Of a DNA stretch of 64,000 bases, positions 57,840 through 64,000 are shown piece by piece; the first letter of the stretch is position 1, and every line of letters begins with the position of its first letter. This DNA comes from Infirmifilum lucidum (GTDB lineage: Archaea; Thermoproteota; Thermoprotei; Thermofilales; Thermofilaceae). Where the stretch lies: the NCBI RefSeq assembly GCF_014876775.1, contig NZ_CP062310.1, positions 372,001 to 436,000 of the forward strand, in the 5' to 3' direction. Both the position numbers and the translations under genes were made by a program. The notes under the pieces are model-generated. The model saw only the letters and a program-made list of their open reading frames with translations. It had not been told where the DNA came from and ran no database searches.

Positions 57840-59464
57840 TTTCTCACCCTTCTCTTCTTCACCTCTGCTAGCAGATCCTCTAGGGTCAAAGTGCGGGAAG
57901 TATTCGTGGCAGCGTTGTAGACTTGGATACGATCCATGCAACTAAAGCATGGATCGATGCTCGTCACGATGAGCGGCAAATCTGACAGCGTGGCTCCCTC
58001 CAGTATACTGGCCGCGAGCTGGATGTTGGGCAGAGTGGGTGTCCTGATCTTCACTCTATAGGGCGTGTGTGTATTGTTTGAGTTGACGTAGTAGAAGAGC
58101 TCGCCCCTGGGGGCTTCTGTTCTCGCGTAGGCTTCGCTCTCCCGGACAGTCCCCATGAAGTACCTCTGGGGAACCGGGTTGCCCGAGGGGATCTTCTCGG
58201 CGATCTGCTGGATAATCCTTGCAGACTCCTGTAGCTCCTTCAGCCTTACCAGGACGAGGTTGTACACGTCGCCTCTGTCCGCAGTTACGACCTCGAACTC
58301 CAGCTCGCCGTAGGCCCCGTAGGGCTCTATTTTTCTTATATCGTACGGGTCGCCGGCAGCACGCCTCACCGGGCCCACTGTAACATACTTACGGGCTTGT
58401 TTGAGGCTGTAGGAGCCGATGTCCCTCGTCCTCTCGACAAACTCGTCTACACTCACTATCTCTTCGAGTACCCTGCTAACTGACTTCTCGAAGTCTGCAG
58501 CCCTGCGCGCAATGCCTTTCACGGCCTCGTCGCTTACATCTCTCCTCACTCCACCGATCGTGACAAATGACTTGTGAACTCTATTCCCCGTGATCTCCTC
58601 GAGAATATCCATTATTGCCTCCCGCATCCCCCAGACCCACATGAACATCGTCTCGAAGCCCATCCAGTAGCCTACTAGTCCGAGCCAGAGGGAGTGCGAG
58701 TGCATTCTCTCAAGTTCGGCTACTAGAGTGCGCAGGTAGAGTGCCCTTTTCGGAGGCCCCAGGTCTAAGAGCTTCTCGACAGCTTCCACGAACGTCCACG
58801 CGTGGTGGGTGCTACATATTCCGCAGACCCTCTCGAGTAGGAAAATATCTCTTAGGTATGTCCTAGACTCGGCGGCCTTCTCGATCCCCCTGTGCACGAA
58901 CCCTATCCTTAGGAAAGCCTTCTTGATAACCTCTCCCTCAACCACCAAACTTATGTGCTCTGGCTCTTTAAGGGCAGGGTGGTAGGGGCCGAACGGGACA
59001 ACCACGCTCTCGGGAGAGAGGGGTGCAGGCTGCGTGAAGGCTTGAACCTCGCAGCTCTGTGCCTGGGAGATGTATTCCTTTACTGATTCAGGTTTCACTT
59101 CTCTAAGAAGGGGAGGCGGGGCTTCCTTGGGGTAGCAGTCTGGCAAGATGAACCTGCCTTGACTGTCCAAGCCTTCGAACTTCACCCCAAAGAGGTCGCT
59201 GATTTCTCTCTCGTAGAAAAGTGAGCCGGGAAGCAACGGAGAAATATCTGGTAGAACAGCATTGCTCTTGGGTATTTCGGCTGATAGGTGTTCAACTCTG
59301 CCGTTTAGATCCCCGAGGTGGTAGAGGACTTCGAGGTGATCCCCCCTGTCTACAGCAGTTATAGCTATCAAGTGTGAAAAGCCTTGAGCTAGTAGACTGA
59401 GTAGTCTCTGCTTTAGTTCGCTAGGAATTACCTGGTGTTTCGCCTGGATTTTAGCGCTCCCCAT
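57836..59464 (-). CDS. [NiFe]-hydrogenase large subunit, NuoCD/HycE-type fusion (group 4)
   Basis: A 542-residue protein. Residues 1-125 are NuoC-like (YEREISDLFGVKFEGLDSQGRFILPD). The rest is the catalytic large subunit: GPYHPALKEPEHISLVVEGE, the first nickel motif ERVCGICSTHH (C214 and C217), and the second SIDPCFSCMDR (C506 and C509). All four nickel ligands are present, so it is a true hydrogenase, not a complex I-type protein. A tail of about 30 residues after DPCFSCMDR should be removed by a maturation protease, which is not encoded in the window. The C-large fusion is as in HycE/HyfG. It overlaps the small subunit gene by 14 bases. Confidence 0.92.
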   Translation of the reverse strand: MGSAKIQAKHQVIPSELKQRLLSLLAQGFSHLIAITAVDRGDHLEVLYHLGDLNGRVEHLSAEIPKSNAVLPDISPLLPGSLFYEREISDLFGVKFEGLDSQGRFILPDCYPKEAPPPLLREVKPESVKEYISQAQSCEVQAFTQPAPLSPESVVVPFGPYHPALKEPEHISLVVEGEVIKKAFLRIGFVHRGIEKAAESRTYLRDIFLLERVCGICSTHHAWTFVEAVEKLLDLGPPKRALYLRTLVAELERMHSHSLWLGLVGYWMGFETMFMWVWGMREAIMDILEEITGNRVHKSFVTIGGVRRDVSDEAVKGIARRAADFEKSVSRVLEEIVSVDEFVERTRDIGSYSLKQARKYVTVGPVRRAAGDPYDIRKIEPYGAYGELEFEVVTADRGDVYNLVLVRLKELQESARIIQQIAEKIPSGNPVPQRYFMGTVRESEAYARTEAPRGELFYYVNSNNTHTPYRVKIRTPTLPNIQLAASILEGATLSDLPLIVTSIDPCFSCMDRIQVYNAATNTSRTLTLEDLLAEVKKRRVRK

Positions 59465-59882
59465 CTGTCTCGACCCCGTAAAGCCTTGCTAGGGCCTTGA
59501 GAAACATCCCCGGGCGGACTGGGCACCCCGGGATCTTTATGTTCACGGGAATAACCTTCTCAGCTCCGCCCACCACGTTGTAGCAATTGGAGAATATGCC
59601 CCCGGAGCAAGCACAGGTTCCCAGCGCGACTACAAGTCTCGGCTCTGGCATCTGGTCGTAAATAGTTCTCAGGGACTGGGCCGATTGAGTGGTTACAGGC
59701 CCTGTCACGACGAGGACGTCTGCGTGTCTGGGGCTCGGTACTAGTTGTATTCCAAGTCTCTCAATATCGTACCTGGGTGTAAGAGAGGCGACGAATTCTA
59801 TATCGCAACCATTGCAGCCGCCCGAGTTGAAGTGGTAGACCCATAAGCTCTTACGCCTCAAACGGGACACACCATACTCCAC
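59451..59882 (-). CDS. [NiFe]-hydrogenase small subunit, NuoB-like (group 4)
   Basis: A 143-residue protein. GGCNGCDIEFVASLTPRYDIERLG, GTCACSGGIFSNCYN and IPGCPVRPGMFLKAL give the four ligands of the proximal [4Fe-4S] cluster. The CNGCD form is that of hydrogenases, not the adjacent CC of NuoB. It carries electrons between the Fe-S fusion protein and the nickel site. It is first in the operon; a TATA-like gatatatc about 25 bases upstream would give a leaderless message. Confidence 0.9.
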   Translation of the reverse strand: MEYGVSRLRRKSLWVYHFNSGGCNGCDIEFVASLTPRYDIERLGIQLVPSPRHADVLVVTGPVTTQSAQSLRTIYDQMPEPRLVVALGTCACSGGIFSNCYNVVGGAEKVIPVNIKIPGCPVRPGMFLKALARLYGVETDGER

Positions 59883-59903
59883 GATTTAATCTATTTCAAA
59901 AAA

Positions 59904-59911
59904 GATATATC
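59904..59911 (-). promoter_or_regulatory. TATA element of the hydrogenase operon
   Basis: On the minus strand gatatatc lies about 25 bases from the ATG at 59882, so transcription would start almost at the start codon. The 194-base divergent gap to the PhoU-like gene is AT-rich. Confidence 0.5.
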
Positions 59912-60038
59912 AAGTGATTTTAATATCATCTCTTATTAAAAAATCTTTACTCAAATTTTTACATATGACAAAACAAGTCAAGGGCAGAAATCCCTGTTTT
60001 TCTCTAACTCAACTAACCTACATAGTCATACAGTAAAC

Positions 60039-60048
60039 TATATATTTA
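60039..60048 (+). promoter_or_regulatory. TATA element of the AbrB-PhoU gene
   Basis: TATATATTTA preceded by aaac (possible BRE part) lies about 34 bases upstream of the ATG at 60077, pointing to a leader of only a few bases. Confidence 0.5.
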
Positions 60049-60076
60049 CGTTATGTGAATAGAAATTTTTAGAAAA

Positions 60077-61090
60077 ATGAGTACTATGAGGCTCGTTAGA
60101 AGAGTGCAACTAACTGGTGGTTCAACATACATAGTCTCTATACCGAAAGAGTGGGCGGCAAGCGTGGGCATATCTAAGGGTAGCCTCGTGACTCTAACCC
60201 TAGAGCACGACGGTACTATCAGAGTTATCCCGAGTGCCAAGAAACCCCAGGCAGCCACCACAGCTGAGGTCACCGTCGCTAAGGACACCTCGCAGGGAGC
60301 TGTCGTGCGCGAGGTCATGTCCAAGTACCTCGTTGGGTACAAGACTATACACCTGAAGTTTCTACGAGACGACCCCGAGCTAAGAAGAGTTTTGAAGGAG
60401 GTCGCCGTTAAAAAGCTCATAGGGGCTGAAGTCCTACACGAGGACTCGCACGAGATGACAATACAGGTTCTAGTCAACATTGAAGACCTCCCTATTTCGA
60501 GCATCATCCTCAAGATGAGAGACACGAATAGGAGTGTGCTTAAAGACGCTATGGACGCTATCAGGAGGAGAGCCGCTGGCTCTCTAAACCTCGAGGAGCT
60601 CCTCGCACGGGACGACATTGTCGACAAACTCTACCTCTACGGGCTCAGGCAACTTAACACGGCGCTCAAGGGTTATATCAGCCTAGAGGAAATTGGCCTG
60701 TCGCGCTCTGAGGAGGTTTTATCGTACAGCATGGTTCTGAAGAACCTGGAGCGCATCGGCGACCATGCAGTAAACATAGCTATTAATACCAGAAATATTC
60801 CGGGCGAGTTCCCGGGCCTTGAAGACCTCCTCCTATACGGCGAGGAGGTGACGGCATTCTTCGAGAAGAGTGTAAAAACCTTCCTTAACAGAGACAAGAA
60901 AACTGCCAACGATCTACTCGACGCCAAGGCTGTGGAATTGAGGGAGATCGAGAAGAGGCTCACTAGCATATATTCAATCGGTGACGCTCAGCTCCTCACT
61001 ACTCTCAGGATAATCGCAGGGAGCTACAGGCGCGTGGCAGACTACAGCTCCGACATCTTGGAAGCCACGATCGACCTCTACGACTTGTAG
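60077..61090 (+). CDS. AbrB-PhoU phosphate uptake regulator
   Basis: A 337-residue archaeal-type regulator. Residues 1-52 form a SpoVT/AbrB DNA-binding fold (RRVQLTGGSTYIVSIPKEWAASVGISKGSLVTLTLEHDG). The rest holds two PhoU helical repeats, with KKLIGAEVLHEDSHEMTIQVLV, MVLKNLERIGDHAVNIAINT and IAGSYRRVADYSSDILEA; the E/D-x-x-x-D patterns bind metal clusters in PhoU. It probably represses or tunes phosphate uptake. No Pst transporter genes are in the window. A second family member lies at the right edge. Confidence 0.87.
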   Translation: MSTMRLVRRVQLTGGSTYIVSIPKEWAASVGISKGSLVTLTLEHDGTIRVIPSAKKPQAATTAEVTVAKDTSQGAVVREVMSKYLVGYKTIHLKFLRDDPELRRVLKEVAVKKLIGAEVLHEDSHEMTIQVLVNIEDLPISSIILKMRDTNRSVLKDAMDAIRRRAAGSLNLEELLARDDIVDKLYLYGLRQLNTALKGYISLEEIGLSRSEEVLSYSMVLKNLERIGDHAVNIAINTRNIPGEFPGLEDLLLYGEEVTAFFEKSVKTFLNRDKKTANDLLDAKAVELREIEKRLTSIYSIGDAQLLTTLRIIAGSYRRVADYSSDILEATIDLYDL

Positions 61091-61137
61091 CCGCGGAACC
61101 CCACGTCCTCCCTGTAGTAGCCTAGAGTAAAGAATAT

Positions 61138-61599
61138 ATGGTACTGAAATACTCATTTATGTACATGCTTGATCTGAAAGTTTCATTACTGAACATTTAT
61201 TTAATAAAGCCACATGAGATGTACATTGAAGAACGAGTTAGAGCTATTATGGAGGATATGACAGGGAGGGGGGTTCTAATAAAGCCTGTAGTCGTAGAGC
61301 GCGGAGAATTCGTCCTGCTCGACGGTCATCACAGGTTTGAGGCTCTCAAGAGGCTGGGCATTAGCATTATCCCGGCAGTCCTGGTGGACTACTGGGATCC
61401 AAGAATAGTAGTGAAAAGCTGGGTCAATGGCGCTACTTGCAGTAAGCAAGAAGTCATAAGGCGTGCACTGAGGGGGGATCTCTTCCCACCCCGCACGACA
61501 CGCCACGTATTTATTGATGGGCTCTACGAGAAGCACATTTCGGAGATTGTTCCTGAAGTGAACATAAATATCTCTAACCTCAAGGCTCTAACTCGATAA
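61138..61599 (+). CDS. ParB/Srx-fold protein, SerK-like
   Basis: A 153-residue protein. LIKPHEMYIEERVRAIMEDM, then GVLIKPVVVE, then VLLDGHHRFEALKRLGISIIPAVLVDYW is the ParB/sulfiredoxin fold. The DGHHR form resembles archaeal ADP-dependent serine kinase SerK and related free-standing proteins rather than chromosome-partition ParB (which has GERR). SerK proteins are longer as far as I recall, so the serine kinase role is a guess. The ATG at 61138 is open, but ATGs at 61159 and 61165 fit the family start better. It overlaps the convergent gene by 20 bases. Confidence 0.65.
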   Translation: MVLKYSFMYMLDLKVSLLNIYLIKPHEMYIEERVRAIMEDMTGRGVLIKPVVVERGEFVLLDGHHRFEALKRLGISIIPAVLVDYWDPRIVVKSWVNGATCSKQEVIRRALRGDLFPPRTTRHVFIDGLYEKHISEIVPEVNINISNLKALTR

Positions 61600-62014
61600 A
61601 CTCCGTGTAGCTACAGTCGCTGCACAGCTCTAGCCCCACAACGTCGAAGAAGCCCGTGAGCTCCAGCCGCACGTCTTCACCCTCGAGGATTGGTAGTTTC
61701 AGTGTGATCCTCCTCTCCTTGTCGGAGGGGGCTAGTTGGAGGACAAACCACTTGCCACCGTCTGGAATGCTCCCCTCAAGGCCGCTGGGACCTGACTTCG
61801 CGACCACGGAGAATACACGTTCAAACGCTATTTCCCCTTCGCTTTCGAACCCCCCGCTACCGTTTCTTCTCCCGAGGTTCATAAGCATCTTGCCGTCGGC
61901 TATCAAGACGAAAAAACCTCTGTAGACCTTCCTACCTCTCCGGACGCGTTTGTGCAGCTCTCCGGATATCCTGAGCCTTGCCAAAGGACTCCTCAAGAAG
62001 GCGAGCCTGAACAC
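61580..62014 (-). CDS. Small beta-rich protein, unknown
   Basis: A 144-residue protein. The N-terminal half is basic (LRISGELHKRVRRGRKVYRGFFVLIADGKMLMNLG). The C-terminal half looks beta-stranded (RRITLKLPILEGEDVRLELTGFFDVVGLELC) and ends with a CSDC pair. I do not recognise the family. The coding pattern and clear domain-like composition make it a likely real gene. It starts 23 bases after the GlmU-like gene on the same strand, so the two are probably co-transcribed. Confidence 0.55.
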   Translation of the reverse strand: MFRLAFLRSPLARLRISGELHKRVRRGRKVYRGFFVLIADGKMLMNLGRRNGSGGFESEGEIAFERVFSVVAKSGPSGLEGSIPDGGKWFVLQLAPSDKERRITLKLPILEGEDVRLELTGFFDVVGLELCSDCSYTEFIELEP

Positions 62015-62037
62015 GTAGTAAATAAAGCTATCGTTTT

Positions 62038-63303
62038 CTAGCCGTAACGCTCCGCGTAGAATTTCATGTAGTACTTCCTCTCCTCCGCTGTTGACTCGTG
62101 TATGTGTCTCAGGACTGCGATTTCTTCTTGGGAGAGCTTCCTCCCTCTTCTCTCCATCATCCTGTTAATCGCGGCTAGCGCCTCGTCAAGCGGTATTTCC
62201 TCCAGCCTCCTCCTGTAGAAGCGCGTGAAGCTCGGTATGTATTTCGGGGCCATTTCTGGTGCAATGACGTTCGACGCTACTCCAATTATTGTCCCGGCAT
62301 TGAGCATTGTCCCGATGCTTACCCTTGCGTGGTCGCCGATAAACGACCCAACCTTGATTTCGCCGGTTCTGATAGACCCTTTCAGGGTATACAATACGAT
62401 CTCGCCGTAATCGTTCCTGAGGTTACCGGTTATCGCCCCGGCCGCTATGTTGACCCACTCCCCAACATAGGAGTCCCCGAGGAATCCGTCGTGGGCCTTG
62501 TTACTGTGCCCGTGTACAATGCTCTCAGAAACTTCTCCGCCGATCCTGCACTTCTCACCGATGCTTGTACCAGCCCTTATTACCGTCGAGGCCCTAACAG
62601 TCGTCCCGGCCCCGATGTACGCTGGCCCCTCTATGTACGTGAATGAACCTACTACTGCTCCGGCCTCGATGATCACCGGACCCTTGCTCGTGTCAACAGT
62701 GACAGGCGGGATTACCCTGCTCTCAGGGTGAACGTAAAGACGGGAGGGCTCCCCGACTAGGCTTACACCGCTAGGGGTGGCTGGAGTCCAGGGAAGGCGT
62801 TTAGCTTCGCGCGGTATAGTGGCGTGCGCGAGCCTAGGGAGATCCCAGAGCCTGATCACCGTAAGCGCTTCCTTCAACTCCTGTGCCCCGAGCCTAGTCG
62901 AGGCCTCGGCTACTACTTCCGCCGCATTGGAGGGCTCGTCTATCACGAGCTCCCTTATGCAGGCGTAGACAAGCTTACCCCTGTAGAAGTAGGCCTCGCC
63001 GAAGCCGCATTCCACCCCTCCCAGGGGGATGTAGCTCGCGTTTACAGCGATGACGTTCCGCAGGCGGCCCTTCAAGTTTACAGGTATGCCTGTCTGCCTG
63101 AACACCAGCTCTGCGAGGTAAGGCCTCGTATAAAGGACGCTAGGTGTGCCCAGGGTTAGTTTTATCTCCTCTAGTACTGTCCTAGGGCCGGCTTTGAGGA
63201 GGAAAACAGGGCGGGTAAGGGTTAGCGGCTCTAGGTTTGCCGCGTCCTCGGGGCTTTCGAAAACCACTAGGGTTCTCTCCCTTCCTTCAGCGATAGTGAA
63301 CAC
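62038..63303 (-). CDS. GlmU-type bifunctional UDP-GlcNAc synthesis protein (alternative family)
   Basis: A 421-residue protein resembling the alternative GlmU group. The N-terminal part reads LVVFESPEDAANLEPLTLTRPVFLLKAG (compare the FDD...NLLPLTFTRP opening of that group) and is not the normal LAAGxGTRM signature, so its nucleotidyl activity is uncertain. Residues ~205-365 are a left-handed beta-helix with hexapeptide repeats (VTVDTSKGPVIIEAGAVVGSF, IGAGTTVRASTVIRAG, GHSNKAHDGFLGDSYVGEWVNI), as in GlcN-1-P acetyltransferases. The C-terminal helical part is extra. Starts at GTG 63303. It would make amino-sugar donors for glycans. Confidence 0.72.
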   Translation of the reverse strand: MFTIAEGRERTLVVFESPEDAANLEPLTLTRPVFLLKAGPRTVLEEIKLTLGTPSVLYTRPYLAELVFRQTGIPVNLKGRLRNVIAVNASYIPLGGVECGFGEAYFYRGKLVYACIRELVIDEPSNAAEVVAEASTRLGAQELKEALTVIRLWDLPRLAHATIPREAKRLPWTPATPSGVSLVGEPSRLYVHPESRVIPPVTVDTSKGPVIIEAGAVVGSFTYIEGPAYIGAGTTVRASTVIRAGTSIGEKCRIGGEVSESIVHGHSNKAHDGFLGDSYVGEWVNIAAGAITGNLRNDYGEIVLYTLKGSIRTGEIKVGSFIGDHARVSIGTMLNAGTIIGVASNVIAPEMAPKYIPSFTRFYRRRLEEIPLDEALAAINRMMERRGRKLSQEEIAVLRHIHESTAEERKYYMKFYAERYG

Positions 63304-63329
63304 CTATTAGAAGTGTATAGCCTGCGAAA

Positions 63330-64000
63330 TTAAGGTTGCGATATGTAGTTTGAAAACTCTTCGAAGACCTCCATCTCAACTCTTGACTCCAGCATGTCGA
63401 GCGCTAGGGACAGTATGTTCCCGACCAGGTGGTCTAGGAGGCTTGAGGGCTCGAAGTGGCTGAAATAGTCCCTGTAGGCTTTCATTATCTCGAGCTTAGC
63501 CCCCTCCTCGCCCGTCTTGAAGGCTCTTACGGCGTTCTCGAAGGAAGACCTTATCAGCTGGACGTAGTCTGCGCTTATGTTCACTAGGTGGGCTATCCTA
63601 GCTATGCTCGCTATCACGTCTCCAACTCTCTCCAGGGTCTTCCCGTAATTGAAGAGGGGGAGTAGGAGGGCCTTATTCCGGACGCCTACTTTCGGAGAGT
63701 ACCAGCTGTACATTATGGATAAGGCTACCTGTCGGCTTAGGAGGAAGTAGAACTTGTCTATTTCCTCGTCTCTCTCTATGATGTCCCTGAGGTACGACGT
63801 ATCGCCCGTAGCTACGAACTCCTCTAAATCCCTTATGCTATTGAGTACTAGAACCTCCATCCTGCCCAAGACCTTCGGTATCTCAATCAAGGACGCGTCA
63901 GCAACCATCTGCAGGAGGATGTAGTCAGACCCTTCCTCGAACACTTCGAGGCCAACAAGCCTCTTAAGGGTCTTTCGCACGCTGTCGCGGAGCTCTGGAG
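63330..64000 (-). CDS. AbrB-PhoU-like regulator, partial at window end
   Basis: The frame runs to the window edge without an upstream stop; a GTG at 63980 is possible but the residues PELRDSVRKTLKRLVGLEVFEEGSDYILLQMVAD align with an internal part of the regulator at 60.1-61.1 kb (DPELRRVLK...KKLIGAEVLHEDSHEMTIQVLV). So the AbrB-like N-terminus is probably outside the window. The rest has PhoU-type repeats: YGKTLERVGDVIASIARIAHLV. The 3' end is at 63330. The role is probably phosphate-related regulation. Confidence 0.78.
   Translation of the reverse strand, partial: PELRDSVRKTLKRLVGLEVFEEGSDYILLQMVADASLIEIPKVLGRMEVLVLNSIRDLEEFVATGDTSYLRDIIERDEEIDKFYFLLSRQVALSIMYSWYSPKVGVRNKALLLPLFNYGKTLERVGDVIASIARIAHLVNISADYVQLIRSSFENAVRAFKTGEEGAKLEIMKAYRDYFSHFEPSSLLDHLVGNILSLALDMLESRVEMEVFEEFSNYISQP

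Noticed and set aside
52472-59882. Second ordinary complex I
   Set aside because: The large subunit has both nickel CxxC motifs and the small subunit has the CNGCD hydrogenase form, so it is a hydrogenase rather than a second complex I.
1-64000. CRISPR arrays, tRNA and rRNA genes
   Set aside because: I looked for regularly spaced repeats and for tRNA-like features such as GGTTCGAATCC and saw none; a covariance-model scan was not possible, so small RNAs could be missed.

Overview
The window reads as chromosomal DNA of a hyperthermophilic archaeon of the Thermoproteota (Crenarchaeota). A Thermofilum-like organism is my best guess from gene content, but no rRNA or other phylogenetic marker is present to prove it. 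Archaeal signs are TATA-type promoters with leaderless or nearly leaderless starts, frequent GTG and TTG starts, AbrB-PhoU regulators, a MoxR/DUF58/DUF4350/DUF4129-like operon, HEPN-nucleotidyltransferase pairs and an archaeal IS200/IS605 element. I saw no tRNA, rRNA or CRISPR array.

Region 1 (1-37.4 kb) is a cell-surface glycan and envelope region. It holds GT4 and GT2 glycosyltransferases, a methyltransferase, a Wzx-type flippase, GT-C-like membrane proteins, a deacetylase-like protein, a sugar-1-phosphate nucleotidyltransferase, an unusual ATP-grasp/HAD fusion, a split DUF1616 protein, and a dolichyl-phosphate glycosyltransferase-like enzyme. It also carries a MoxR operon and an FtsX-type ABC exporter with two permeases and one ATPase, with a GT-C gene inside the exporter operon. 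Between the glycan genes (5.3-11.2 kb) lies a family of three intact and one fragmentary AAA ATPases, stop/start-coupled to nucleotidyltransferase and HepT/HEPN genes. A third HEPN-nucleotidyltransferase pair sits at 28.4-29.3 kb. Truncated genes, fused genes and AT-rich patches (1-2.1 kb and about 30.3-32.75 kb) show that the region has been rearranged.

Region 2 (37.5-42.4 kb) holds an IS200/IS605 element (tnpA, tnpB, matching end hairpins), a V4R-domain regulator gene broken by a one-base frameshift, a SIS-domain protein, and glutamine synthetase.

Region 3 (42.5-59.9 kb) is the bioenergetic core, all on the minus strand. It has two adjacent complex I-related operons. The downstream one is an 11-gene complex I-like set (order A B C D H I J K M L N) without NuoEFG and without nickel ligands. 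The upstream one is an 8-gene set (B, CD fusion, I-A fusion, H, J, K, L, N). Its large subunit keeps both CxxC nickel-binding motifs, so it should be a group 4 membrane-bound [NiFe] hydrogenase built on an almost complete complex I plan. Both probably take electrons from ferredoxin or another low-potential donor and pump ions. The hydrogenase would make or use H2. The acceptor of the other complex is uncertain, because two residues expected at a quinone site are not conserved.

Region 4 (60-64 kb) carries two AbrB-PhoU-like phosphate regulators (one cut by the window end), a ParB/Srx-fold SerK-like protein, a small unknown protein and an alternative GlmU-type bifunctional enzyme.
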